Assembly (NCBI RefSeq): GCF_000725625.1
Contig: NZ_JOHS01000033.1
Location: forward strand, 1 to 64,000
Length of the DNA stretch: 64,000 nt
Origin: Streptomyces sp. NRRL F-6676
GTDB lineage: Bacteria; Actinomycetota; Actinomycetes; Streptomycetales; Streptomycetaceae
Direction: 5' to 3'
The notes beneath the pieces were generated by a model, which had not been told where the DNA came from, made no database searches, and worked only from the letters and a program-made list of their open reading frames with translations. The position numbers and the translations under genes are program-made. Below, one piece after another: positions 44,021 through 51,711 of this stretch. The first letter of the stretch is position 1; each line of letters starts with the position of its first letter.

Positions 44021-44530
44021 ACCGGCCGGAAGGACCGTCCGGCATCGCGAGCCCGGCGCACCCTCCGTGTCGCGCCGCGGAACCAGGCCGTCACCTGCGA
44101 AGTCTCCCGGGATACGCGCCGTCAACCGCGGGCACGACCGTCCACAGGCGGAAGGATGACGGAGAGCTGTGCGTCGCCCGGAGCAGCGTCTGCTGCTGCA
44201 CATCGATCACCTCGACGCGACCTCGACCGTACTCGCACGAGCCTTGGACCCGCTCGCCCGGGAACCCGGCCACGCCCCGGGCCGTCGTCCGCACAGCACC
44301 GGGCCACGACCGGCCACACCACTTCACGGGACGTCCGCGGCTGCGGCCGTCCCCTGTGCCCACCGCGCGCAGACGGCGACCGACCGTGTTGCCCGCCGGA
44401 TCGAGCGGCCCCGAAGCCTTGTCGGCCGCCACTTCTCTCCCGGACGGCACGGGCCGGGGCATGGGCCGGTGGGCACGGGTCATCGATGAGGTGCGACTCC
44501 GTCCAGCGGCCGACGGTCCGTCGTGGCCAG
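44021..44530. other. Gene-free, probably degenerate stretch in the island
   Basis: Five hundred bases after the metallohydrolase contain only unsupported open frames on both strands. None shows a family motif I recognise. Decayed coding sequence is likely but cannot be identified by eye. Confidence 0.5.
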
Positions 44531-44532
44531 GT

Positions 44533-44548
44533 GCAGTCACGTGACGTA
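44533..44548 (+). promoter_or_regulatory. Third copy of the TCAGTCACGTGACTGA operator
   Basis: GCAGTCACGTGACGTA matches the palindrome at 13 of 16 positions, with the central AGTCACGTGAC intact. It lies about 85 bp before the RidA remnant, suggesting that the lost ridA gene belonged to the same regulon as the metallohydrolase. Confidence 0.6.
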
Positions 44549-44630
44549 TACCGCGGCCCGTGCCCGGTACCGCAGCATCGTGGTGGGGGGTCGCTCACGG
44601 AGCGGTCGTACTCGCCGGGAGGCGGCCGAG

Positions 44631-44750
44631 ATGAACCAGGCATACGCCGAGGCGGTGAGCGAGCCGTTCCCGGCCCGTACCACCGTCTACATGGCGCTTC
44701 CGCCCGGCATGCTGGTGGAGATCGACGCTCTGGCCGCCATCGATGGCTGA
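44631..44750 (+). pseudogene. C-terminal remnant of a RidA (YjgF) imine deaminase
   Basis: ATG 44631 behind GGGAGG opens a 39-codon frame, MNQAYAEAVSEPFPARTTVY then MALPPGMLVEIDALAAIDG. This is the conserved RidA C-terminus (MNEVYAEFF...PFPARTTV...LP.G..VEI.AIA). The first two-thirds, with the substrate arginine region and most of the barrel, are missing. RidA hydrolyses reactive enamines and imines such as those released by DadA-type oxidases, so it fits the island theme. Whether the short frame is still translated is unknown. Confidence 0.72.
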
Positions 44751-44897
44751 CCAGGGCCCGTCGCAGCGCGGCCGATCGGCTGCGACAGCCCGTCCCGGGT
44801 TGCCGCAGCCGATCGGCCGCGTCATGACATACGCCGCCCGCGAGCGCCGTCGCTGACCCGGTGGCACTCGACGGACGTCTTCGGAGAACGGAAAGGC

Positions 44898-45749
44898 ATG
44901 ACTGATCGGTTGCCGCAGGCGTGCCGCGCGCTCCGTGTCACCGGGGCCGACCTCGTGGACGCGGTGTGCGAGCTCTCGGGCCGGCCGGCGCCTCCCCGGG
45001 GAGCGCACCCTGTACGGGCTCTCTACCTGCGAGTCCTCGAAGTGGTCGCCACGACAGCGCCGGGGGCACTGCAACCGGGCGACATCAGCGCTGCCGCCAA
45101 CGTGCGCTCCGGCGTCCTCGACGTCGAAGTGCCGGGCCCGTCAGAGGTCGCGGCACAGTACATGGAGCAACTGGTGGACGACCTCGGCATCGGTGATCTC
45201 GCCCAGCTCGCCCAGCTCGCCGCGCTCACCTGGGAGGAGGCAGCCAAGGGCGCCGCCACTGTGCTCGGCTTCACTGGTCCGGACCTCGAGGAAACGCTGT
45301 GCGAACTCGGCGCCCAGTCCCTCGTCGACGACATCGCCGAACGCCCCCCACAGCACTGGGGCCGCCTCCACACGCAGGCGGTCCGCGCTGCCCTGTACCT
45401 CTGCCTGGCGGACCTGGCCGACGCCCTGATCGACGCCTCCGAGTCCACACCCACCCCGCTGCGGTGGAGGAGCGGCGCAGAACAGGGGCGGGAATCGGCA
45501 GAGGTTTGCGTCGGCGGAGTGGAGCGCCACCTCCTGGTCGACCGGGCGGAGGCTCTGCCGCCCCGGGAGATGCCGATCTGGAGCCATCCCGACGTCGCCC
45601 CCGTTCAGTTCACCTGGAGGTGGCAGCTGCGGCCGGGGACGTCCGAGCGCGTCACACACGGCTGCGGGACCTTTCCCACCCCGTTCGCGGCTCGCCACGC
45701 GGCCGAGTGTGCGATCACCGCCATGGCAGCCGGCCGTTGCGACCTGTGA
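44898..45749 (+). CDS. Unknown 283-aa protein abutting the right island repeat
   Basis: A soluble protein with no signal or membrane helix. The N-terminal 170 residues look all-helical and rich in Leu and Ala (LGIGDLAQLAQLAALTWEE, TLCELGAQSLVDDIAE). The C-terminal 100 residues contain Trp, His and Arg (FTWRWQLRPGTSERVTHGCG). I do not recognise the family; no recombinase, nuclease or excisionase motif is seen. ATG 44898 follows GGAAAGG. Its stop is 2 nt from the duplicated uppP core, the place where integrase or excisionase genes usually lie in integrative elements. Confidence 0.75.
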   Translation: MTDRLPQACRALRVTGADLVDAVCELSGRPAPPRGAHPVRALYLRVLEVVATTAPGALQPGDISAAANVRSGVLDVEVPGPSEVAAQYMEQLVDDLGIGDLAQLAQLAALTWEEAAKGAATVLGFTGPDLEETLCELGAQSLVDDIAERPPQHWGRLHTQAVRAALYLCLADLADALIDASESTPTPLRWRSGAEQGRESAEVCVGGVERHLLVDRAEALPPREMPIWSHPDVAPVQFTWRWQLRPGTSERVTHGCGTFPTPFAARHAAECAITAMAAGRCDL

Positions 45750-45751
45750 GC

Positions 45752-45777
45752 ATGCCGTCCGTCTGGTACCGGATCGC
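45752..45777 (+). repeat. Right direct repeat (attR candidate)
   Basis: ATGCCGTC followed by CGTCTGGTACCGGATCGC, identical to 31128-31153 except one base. It continues into the second copy of the uppP 3' end. Confidence 0.7.
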
Positions 45778-45850
45778 GTGGGGTGCGGCGAGCATCGGGC
45801 TGGTGGCGACGGGGGTGCTGAGTCCGCACGCGGCGGGGTCGGCGGGCTGA
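45752..45850 (+). pseudogene. Displaced 3' end of uppP
   Basis: Thirty-two codons plus stop encode MPSVWYRIAWGAASIG then LVATGVLSPHAAGSAG. This matches the C-terminus of the UppP at 30351-31226 at 20 of 32 positions and has exactly the same length. It has no ribosome site or N-terminal part, so it cannot be a gene by itself. All codons end in G, C or T in the local style, and the following sequence is core-like, so I infer this is the original uppP tail. Confidence 0.75.
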
Positions 45851-45955
45851 GGAGGGCGGAACGAGGAGTGTTCGGCGCCCGCCGTGACCCATTCCATAGC
45901 GGGTGCGTAGCCGAGCGGTAGCGGGCTGTCAGACCTTGCCCCTACGCTTGTCCAC

Positions 45956-46135
45956 ATGTCCCCCGAATCCGTGCCCCCTGGTTCCGTACGGTCCGCCGCC
46001 GACTTAAACGAGCGGATCCGTGCGCTGTGGATGCGTGCGGGCGGGTCTCTGACGGCCCAGGAGCGCGCGGAGTACGAGGCGCTGGTGATCCAGTGGGCGT
46101 CGGCGATCCGCCAGGACGTGATCGAGGCGGCGTAG
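45956..46135 (+). CDS. Small 59-aa helical protein with a TTA codon
   Basis: ATG 45956 to TAG 46133-46135 encodes MSPESVPPGSVRSAADLNER, then IRALWMRAGGSLTAQERAEY and EALVIQWASAIRQDVIEAA. It looks like two amphipathic helices with conserved-looking Trp residues. Codon 17 is TTA (46004-46006), so translation should depend on the bldA tRNA in Streptomyces. TACGCT (45943-45948) lies 7 bp before the ATG and no ribosome site exists, so it is probably leaderless. Strong third-position GC supports a real gene. Function unknown. Confidence 0.75.
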   Translation: MSPESVPPGSVRSAADLNERIRALWMRAGGSLTAQERAEYEALVIQWASAIRQDVIEAA

Positions 46136-46140
46136 GGCCC

Positions 46141-46262
46141 CCTGGGGTTTCCTCGCCCCCGCCGCCCCTGCCCTTCCCCTCCCCCAGGGGCTCCCGCCCC
46201 TTCGTCCCCGGCACGGGGCTTCGCCCCGTTTCGCGCGGTTCCCCGCGCCCCCGAACAGCACC
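46141..46262. repeat. GC-rich palindromic intergenic repeat, copy D (reversed)
   Basis: GGGGCTTCGCCCCG (46215) and TCGCGCGGTTCCCCGCGCCCC (46231-46251) are the reverse complement of the modules seen at 9507, 30058 and 57092. The 46136-46357 gap has no gene. Confidence 0.7.
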
Positions 46263-46357
46263 CCTTCCGGGCGCCGCCTGCCCATCCGCCCCGTTTGAGA
46301 TCTCCCCCACCGCGCACACTGAAAGCACACGCGGACGCACGCCGGGGAGGGGATCAC

Positions 46358-47962
46358 GTGAGGTTGCTGCCCGAACGGCGTACCGCGCGGCGGGGCCTCG
46401 CCGCCGCGCTCACCGGCGCGCTGCCGATGTTCGCCTTTCCCGCCCCCTCCCTCTGGTGGTTCGCGTACGTCGCCCTCGTCCCCTGGATGGTGCTGATCCG
46501 CTCCGCGCCGACCGCGCGCCGGGCGGCGTACGACGGCTGGGCCGGCGGCTTCGGCTTCATGGTCGCCGTCCACCACTGGTTGCTGCCGAGCCTGAACGTC
46601 TTCCTGTTCGTCCTGGCCGCCCTGCTGGGCGCCCTGTGGGCCCCGTGGGGCTGGCTGGTCCACCGCTTCCTCGCCCCCCGTGCGGGAGAACCGGGCGGCC
46701 CGCCGCCCGCGCTCCGCCTCGCCGCCGCCCTGCTCGTCGTCCCCTCCGGCTGGCTGCTGCCCGAACTCGTCCGCTCCTGGCAGGGGTTGGGCGGCCCGTG
46801 GGGGCTGCTCGGCGCCACCCAGTGGCAGGTCGGGCCGGCGCTGCGGCTCGCCTCCGTCGGCGGAGTCTGGCTGCTCAGCCTCCTGGTGGTGGCCGTCAAC
46901 GTGGCGGTGACCTCACTGCTCGCCACGCGCACATGGCGACGCCCGGTCGGCGCCGTCGTCGTGCCCGTCGCCGGCCTGGGCGCCGTCGCGCTCGCGACCT
47001 CGGCCGCCTGGGTGTGGGCGCCCCGCCCCGCCGTCGACGGGCACGTCCGCGTCGCCGTCGTCCAGTCGGGGATCGTCTCCGGCGACGACAGCCCGGAGCG
47101 CCGCTTCGACCGCGAGGAGTCGCTCACCCGCCGGCTGGCCGGCCAGGACGTGGACCTGGTCGTCTGGGGCGAGAGCAGCGTCGGCGTCGACCTCGACGAC
47201 CGCCCCGACCTCGCGCACCGGATCGCCGCCCTGTCCCGCCGCCTGGACGCCGACGTCCTCGTCAACGTCGACGCCCGCCGCGCCGACCGCCCCGGCATCT
47301 ACAAGAGCGCCCTCCTCGTCGGCCCCGACGGCCCCACCGGCGACCGGTACGACAAGATGCGCCTGGTGCCGTTCGGGGAGTACATACCGGCGCGTTCCCT
47401 GCTGGGCTGGGCCACCTCCGTCGGCAAGGCGGCCGGGGAGGACCGCAGGCGCGGTGACGAGCAGGTGGTGATGGACGTCGGGCACGGGCTGCGCGTCGGC
47501 CCGCTGGTCTGCTTCGAGACGGCCTTCCCGGACATGAGCCGGCACCTCGCGGCCGACGGCGCCGACCTGCTGCTCGCCCAGTCCTCGACGTCGAGCTTCC
47601 AGCACAGCTGGGCGCCCGCGCAGCACGCCTCGCTGGCCGCGCTGCGCGCCGCCGAGACCGGCCGTCCGATGGTGCACGCCACGCTGACCGGCGTCTCCGC
47701 GGTCTACGGCCCCGGCGGCGAGCGCCTCGGCTCCCGGCTCGGCACGGACGACGCCGGCGCCTCGGCGGTGTACGAGGTGCCGCTCGCGCACGGCACGACC
47801 CCGTACGTGCGCCACGGTGACTGGCCGGTCCACGCGGCGCTGCTGGTCCTGGCCGCGCTGTGCGTCACGGAGGGGGTGCGCGCCTACCGGGCGCACGCCG
47901 GCGTTCAGGACGTGGCGGACCGCTCCCGCACCGCGGTCACCACCCGTTCGCACAGTTCGTGA
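46358..47962 (+). CDS. lnt: Apolipoprotein N-acyltransferase
   Basis: A 534-aa membrane enzyme adding the third acyl chain to lipoproteins. About seven N-terminal membrane helices are followed by a nitrilase-type domain from about residue 228 (VRVAVVQSGIVSGDD). The catalytic triad is visible: Glu in VVWGESSVG, Lys in YDKMRLVPFGEYIP and Cys in LVCFETAFPD. The GTG at 46358 follows GGGGAGGGG. The last 58 bp overlap the convergent oxidoreductase gene. Actinobacteria often have more than one Lnt homologue. Confidence 0.93.
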   Translation: MRLLPERRTARRGLAAALTGALPMFAFPAPSLWWFAYVALVPWMVLIRSAPTARRAAYDGWAGGFGFMVAVHHWLLPSLNVFLFVLAALLGALWAPWGWLVHRFLAPRAGEPGGPPPALRLAAALLVVPSGWLLPELVRSWQGLGGPWGLLGATQWQVGPALRLASVGGVWLLSLLVVAVNVAVTSLLATRTWRRPVGAVVVPVAGLGAVALATSAAWVWAPRPAVDGHVRVAVVQSGIVSGDDSPERRFDREESLTRRLAGQDVDLVVWGESSVGVDLDDRPDLAHRIAALSRRLDADVLVNVDARRADRPGIYKSALLVGPDGPTGDRYDKMRLVPFGEYIPARSLLGWATSVGKAAGEDRRRGDEQVVMDVGHGLRVGPLVCFETAFPDMSRHLAADGADLLLAQSSTSSFQHSWAPAQHASLAALRAAETGRPMVHATLTGVSAVYGPGGERLGSRLGTDDAGASAVYEVPLAHGTTPYVRHGDWPVHAALLVLAALCVTEGVRAYRAHAGVQDVADRSRTAVTTRSHSS

Positions 47963-48816
47963 GTGGCCAGCGCGTCCCGGGCGCTGAGCACCTTCCCGGC
48001 GCGCACGGCGTCGAGGAAGGCCAGCACCGCCTGCTCGATGCCGCGCTGCCGGGCCACCGGCACCCAGTCGCCGCGTCGGCGCACGGTGGGCTGGCCCTTG
48101 TGGTCGATCGTCTCGGCGAGGTTGACCACCTGCCGCTTGCTGTCCTGCCCGGACACCTCGAGGATCTCCTCGGCCGAACCGCTCAGCCTGTTCATCACGC
48201 CGAGCGCCGTGAAACCCTCCCCGGCGAGCTGGAGCACGACATGGTGCAGCAGCCCGCCCTCGGTGCGCGCCCGCACGGTGACGTCGTCCACCTGACCGGG
48301 CACCAGGAACCGCAGGGTGTCGACGACATGGATGAAGTCGTCGAGGATCATCGTGCGCGGGTCCTCGGGCAGTCCGACGCGGTTCTTCTGCATCAGGATC
48401 AGCTCGCGGGGGTGGTCGGCGCACTGGACGTACCCGGGCGCGTACCGCCGGTTGAACCCGACCACGAGGCCGGTGTTCCGTTCCTCCGCGAGCGTCACCA
48501 GCCGCTCGGAGTCGGCCAGTTCGTAGGCGAGGGGCTTGTCGACGTACGTCGGCACACCCGCCTCCAGGAGCCGTGCGACGAGTTCGGGGTGGGCGGCGGT
48601 GGACGCGTGCACGAACGCCGCGTCGAGCCCCTGGTCCAGCAGGGTCCGCAGTTCGGTGTGGCGCTGTCCGGCGGGGAGGTGCAGGGCGTCGGCGACGCGG
48701 GTGAGCGTGGCGGGCGTGCGCGTGTGCAGGTGCGGTTCGACACCGGGCAGCGTGGCGAGCACCGGTAGGTAGGCCTTCTGCGCGATGTCGCCGAGTCCGA
48801 TGCAGCCGACCTTCAC
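47905..48816 (-). CDS. Gfo/Idh/MocA-family NAD(P)-dependent oxidoreductase
   Basis: A 303-aa oxidoreductase. VGCIGLGDIAQKAYLPVLA is the N-terminal nucleotide loop, VPTYVDKPLAYE contains the conserved EKP-like lysine (here DKP), and VGFNRRYAPGY follows. The C-terminal alpha/beta domain is complete. Substrate class is sugar-like or a related alcohol. GTG at 48816 is set by GAGGAG 8 bp upstream. Its 3' end overlaps the convergent lnt gene by 58 bp. Confidence 0.9.
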   Translation of the reverse strand: MKVGCIGLGDIAQKAYLPVLATLPGVEPHLHTRTPATLTRVADALHLPAGQRHTELRTLLDQGLDAAFVHASTAAHPELVARLLEAGVPTYVDKPLAYELADSERLVTLAEERNTGLVVGFNRRYAPGYVQCADHPRELILMQKNRVGLPEDPRTMILDDFIHVVDTLRFLVPGQVDDVTVRARTEGGLLHHVVLQLAGEGFTALGVMNRLSGSAEEILEVSGQDSKRQVVNLAETIDHKGQPTVRRRGDWVPVARQRGIEQAVLAFLDAVRAGKVLSARDALATHELCERVVTAVRERSATS

Positions 48817-48936
48817 CGGTGGTCTCCTCAAAGTGTTCGACGCGGGTTCCGGGGAAGCATACGGCGATCACCCGTGCGGGGCATTTCGCCCCCGTCCGCT
48901 GTCGCCGACCCCGCCCGGACCGCCAGAGTTGCCCGG

Positions 48937-49407
48937 GTGCATCGAACCACCACCGCAGCGCTCCTGGTCACGGTGACCGCGTCCGCCCTCGCCGGCTGTA
49001 CGACGGTCCAGCGGCCCGTCGCTCCGGGGCCGCCGCCCTCGCCGTCACCGTCCCGTACGACCGCACCGCGCCCGGACGGCAGCGCCGGGCCCCGGCCCGT
49101 CCAGGCCCCGGCGGACGAGGCCCTGGAACGCACCGGCCCCCGCGCACCGTCGGCCGACGACCCGGACGCCCCCGTACGCCCGTCGCACCCCCCGGCCCCG
49201 CCGGCGGCCCGGGCCCCCGCACCCCGGCGACCGCCGGCCGCCCCGCACCCCCGACAACCCCGCACCGAACACCGGGCCGCCCCACCACCCGCCGCCCCGA
49301 ACCCTCCCCCCGACAACGCGGGCATCTGCGACCTGGGCCGCAGCTACGGCGGCTGGCCCGCCGACAGCCCCCAGTCCAAGATCTGCGACAACACGTACGG
49401 CCACTGA
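48937..49407 (+). CDS. Pro/Ala-rich lipoprotein, unknown function
   Basis: A 156-aa lipoprotein. The signal (HRTTTAALLVTVTASALAGC) ends in lipobox LAGC at about residues 18-21. A long Pro/Arg/Ala-rich disordered stretch (about 30-125) leads to a short conserved tail with two cysteines (GICDLGRSYGGWPADSPQSKICDNTYGH in part). The Cys-containing tail resembles those of other streptomycete surface lipoproteins. GTG 48937 is 8 bp after CAGAGT with no ribosome site, so it is probably leaderless. Confidence 0.8.
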   Translation: MHRTTTAALLVTVTASALAGCTTVQRPVAPGPPPSPSPSRTTAPRPDGSAGPRPVQAPADEALERTGPRAPSADDPDAPVRPSHPPAPPAARAPAPRRPPAAPHPRQPRTEHRAAPPPAAPNPPPDNAGICDLGRSYGGWPADSPQSKICDNTYGH

Positions 49408-49417
49408 CCACCCGGTC

Positions 49418-49936
49418 TCAGGGCCGCCTCGGCGGCCCCACCGGTGGCCGGCCCCCCGTCGACAGCTCCCGCTCCAGCCGGTCCATCGCCGCCCGTACCC
49501 CCTCCCCGTACGCATCGTCCCCGAGCGCGTCCGCCGTGCCGCGGGCGCGGTGGAGATGCCCGCGGGCGTCCTCGCGACGGCCCAGCCTCGCGTAGTCCGC
49601 CGCGAGGTTGAGGTGCAGGGAGGGGAGGAAGCCTCGCACCACGTGCCGGCCGTCGTCCGTGGCGGGCCGGCTGTCGGTGAGTTCCTCGGCGGCCGACAAC
49701 GCCCGCAGGTCCCAGGCCAGTTCGTCGGCGGGCTCGTCCTGCGTGTCCGCCATGTAGTGCGCCAGCGTGCAGCGGTGGAGCGGGTCCCCGTCCTCCCCGA
49801 TCTCCGCCCACAACTCCAGGAACCGCCCGCGCGCCTCCTCCCGGTCACCGCCGTGGTGCAGCATGACGGCCTGCCCGATACGGCCCATCACGGCGTCGGC
49901 CGCCGCCTCCGCGCGTTCCTGTGGCTCCACCGTCAC
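49418..49936 (-). CDS. Tetratricopeptide-like helical protein
   Basis: A 172-aa all-helical protein with degenerate TPR-like repeats (MLHHGGDREEARGRFLELW, LNLAADYARLGRREDARGHL). Such small TPR proteins act as scaffolds or regulators; no partner is evident. GTG at 49936 is the only in-frame start with the full first helix. Confidence 0.8.
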   Translation of the reverse strand: MTVEPQERAEAAADAVMGRIGQAVMLHHGGDREEARGRFLELWAEIGEDGDPLHRCTLAHYMADTQDEPADELAWDLRALSAAEELTDSRPATDDGRHVVRGFLPSLHLNLAADYARLGRREDARGHLHRARGTADALGDDAYGEGVRAAMDRLERELSTGGRPPVGPPRRP

Positions 49937-50078
49937 GTCCTTCCGGTCCCGCCGAAACCGACCTTTCCGACGCTAGGGCCTGTCGTCCGGATCAGCTCGC
50001 AGACACGGGGTCCGGTGCGCACATCTGCCCCGTTGTCCTCCCCCGTCTTGCAGCCGCACGCACCCGGCCCGCCTGCGC

Positions 50079-50762
50079 TCAGCCCAGGTTCGGGATCGTC
50101 CAGTCGATCGGCTCGTGGCCCTGCGCCGCCACCGCCTCGTTGATCTGCGTGAACGGACGGGAGCCGAAGAACTTCTTCGCCGACAGCGGCGAGGGGTGCG
50201 CGCCCTTGACCACCACGTGCCGGGACTCGTCGATCAGCGGCAGTTTCTTCTGCGCGTAGTTCCCCCAGAGCACGAAGACCGCCGGGTCGGGCCGGCCGGC
50301 CACCGCCTTGATCACCGCGTCCGTGAACTTCTCCCAGCCACGCCCCTTGTGCGAGTTCGCCTCGCCCCCGCGGACCGTGAGCACCGCGTTGAGCAGCAGC
50401 ACGCCCTGCTCGGCCCACGGCATCAGATAGCCGTTGTCGGGGATCGGCGTGCCCAGCTCGGCCTGCATCTCCTTGTAGATGTTCCGCAGCGACGGCGGCG
50501 TCCGCACGCCGGGGCGGACCGAGAAGCACAGTCCGTGGCCCTGGCCCTCGCCGTGATAGGGGTCCTGGCCCAGGACCAGTACCTTCACCTTCTCGTACGG
50601 CGTGGCGTCGAGCGCCGCGAAGACCTCCTCGCGGGGCGGATACACGGGACCTTTCTCCCGCTCCTCCTCGACGAACTCGGTCAGCTCCTTGAAGTAGGGC
50701 TGCTGGAGCTCGTCCCCCAGAACGCCCTGCCAGGACTCGGGCAGCATGGCGATGTCGGTCAC
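50079..50762 (-). CDS. ung: Uracil-DNA glycosylase (family 1)
   Basis: A 227-aa enzyme removing uracil from DNA. GQDPYHG contains the catalytic Asp (about residue 61), LLLNAVLTV is the uracil-binding strand, and AHPSPLSA is the minor-groove/His loop. Length is normal. GTG at 50762 (TDIAMLPESW) has AAGGA upstream. No operon partner. The gap to the downstream TPR gene (49937-50078) holds nothing I recognise. Confidence 0.96.
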   Translation of the reverse strand: MTDIAMLPESWQGVLGDELQQPYFKELTEFVEEEREKGPVYPPREEVFAALDATPYEKVKVLVLGQDPYHGEGQGHGLCFSVRPGVRTPPSLRNIYKEMQAELGTPIPDNGYLMPWAEQGVLLLNAVLTVRGGEANSHKGRGWEKFTDAVIKAVAGRPDPAVFVLWGNYAQKKLPLIDESRHVVVKGAHPSPLSAKKFFGSRPFTQINEAVAAQGHEPIDWTIPNLG

Positions 50763-50868
50763 GTTCAACGTCCTTCGTCGTACGGTCACTTCCAGTTCTG
50801 AAGAACCTACCGGCGACCACTGACAACGGGCCTCCGCCCCCGGCCGTCGAGGGCCGGTATGCACGGGT

Positions 50869-50902
50869 GCGGGCGGCCCCGCCGGAAGGCGGAACCGCCC
50901 GC
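50869..50902 (-). terminator. Hairpin after the short-chain dehydrogenase pair
   Basis: GCGGGCGG (50869-50876) and CCGCCCGC (50895-50902) form an 8-bp stem around an inner GCC-rich loop, 21 bp after the end of the minus-strand dehydrogenase gene. Confidence 0.5.
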
Positions 50903-50922
50903 GCCCAGGAGCCCGGCCGCCG

Positions 50923-51681
50923 TCAGCCGACGCCCGCGTTGAGGAAGATGCCGCCGTCCACGACGAGCGTCTGCCCGGTGATCCAGTCCGACTGGCCGGA
51001 GGTGAGGAACGCCGCGGCCCCGCCGACGTCGGAGGGGACGCCGAGCCGGCCGAGCGGGTAGGAGGCGGCGGCCTCCGCCTCCCGGCCCTCGTACAGGGCC
51101 TGCGCGAACTTCGTCTTGACCACGGCGGGCGCGATCGCGTTGACCCGCACCGTCGGCGCGAACTCGTGCGCGAGCTGCTGCGTCAGGTTGATCATCGCGG
51201 CCTTGCTGACGCCGTACGCCCCGATGAACGGCGAGGCCGACAGCCCGGCCACGGAGGCGATGTTGACGATCGCCCCGCCGTTCTCCTTCTGCCAGGCGTG
51301 CCAGATCCGCTGGGCGAAGCCGAGCGCGGAGAGCACGTTGGTCTCGAAGACCTTGCGCACCACGTTCAGGTCGACGTCCGCGATCGCGCCGAACACCGGG
51401 TTGGTGCCGGCGTTGTTGACGAGGTAGTCGACGCGGCCGAACGCCTCCATGGTGCGCGCGACGGCGACGGCCTGGTGCTCCTCGTCGTGCGCCTTGCCGG
51501 CCACGCCGATGACGCGGTCGGCGCCGAGCGCCGTCACGGCCTCCGCGAGGGCGTCCTCGTTGCGGCCGGTGATGCAGACGCGGTCGCCGCGGGCGACGAA
51601 CGCCTCGGCGACGCCGTAGCCGATGCCGCGGCTGGCGCCGGTGACGAGGGCGACCTTGCCGGAGAGTTCCACCGATGTCAT
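50923..51681 (-). CDS. Short-chain dehydrogenase/reductase
   Basis: A 252-aa classical SDR. VTGASRGIGYG is the cofactor loop, NNAG follows, Ser is in NIASVAGLS, and YGVSK is the YxxxK motif. It lacks any membrane or acyl-carrier signature. It is 30 bp downstream of a FabG-like gene on the same strand, and the two probably act in one beta-oxidation or lipid pathway as an operon. Confidence 0.92.
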   Translation of the reverse strand: MTSVELSGKVALVTGASRGIGYGVAEAFVARGDRVCITGRNEDALAEAVTALGADRVIGVAGKAHDEEHQAVAVARTMEAFGRVDYLVNNAGTNPVFGAIADVDLNVVRKVFETNVLSALGFAQRIWHAWQKENGGAIVNIASVAGLSASPFIGAYGVSKAAMINLTQQLAHEFAPTVRVNAIAPAVVKTKFAQALYEGREAEAAASYPLGRLGVPSDVGGAAAFLTSGQSDWITGQTLVVDGGIFLNAGVG

Positions 51682-51711
51682 GTTCCCTGTTTCCCTGGTT
51701 CCTCGGTCGCC

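Larger units (their letters stand above)
31128..45777. mobile_element. Putative 14.6-kb genomic island in the 3' end of uppP
   Basis: The island is bounded by a 26-bp direct repeat (25/26 identical) that is part of a 99-bp homologous 3' end of uppP on both sides, each with 32 codons plus stop. The interior carries catabolic genes, four regulators and two decayed genes (LuxR-LAL and RidA), and its codon and AT usage is visibly looser than the flanks. No tyrosine or serine integrase, transposase or transfer gene was recognised. It may be a relic, may be mobilised in trans, or may have arrived by homologous exchange. Confidence 0.65.

Noticed and set aside
44091..44640. Open frames of 106-215 codons after the metallohydrolase
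   Set aside because: No recognisable family on either strand and no clear start; treated as degenerate sequence.
45901..45950. tRNA-like stretch with a D-arm-like AGCCGAGCGGTAGCG
   Set aside because: No matching acceptor stem, anticodon loop or TPsiC arm follows within tRNA length, so it is not a tRNA gene. It might be chance.
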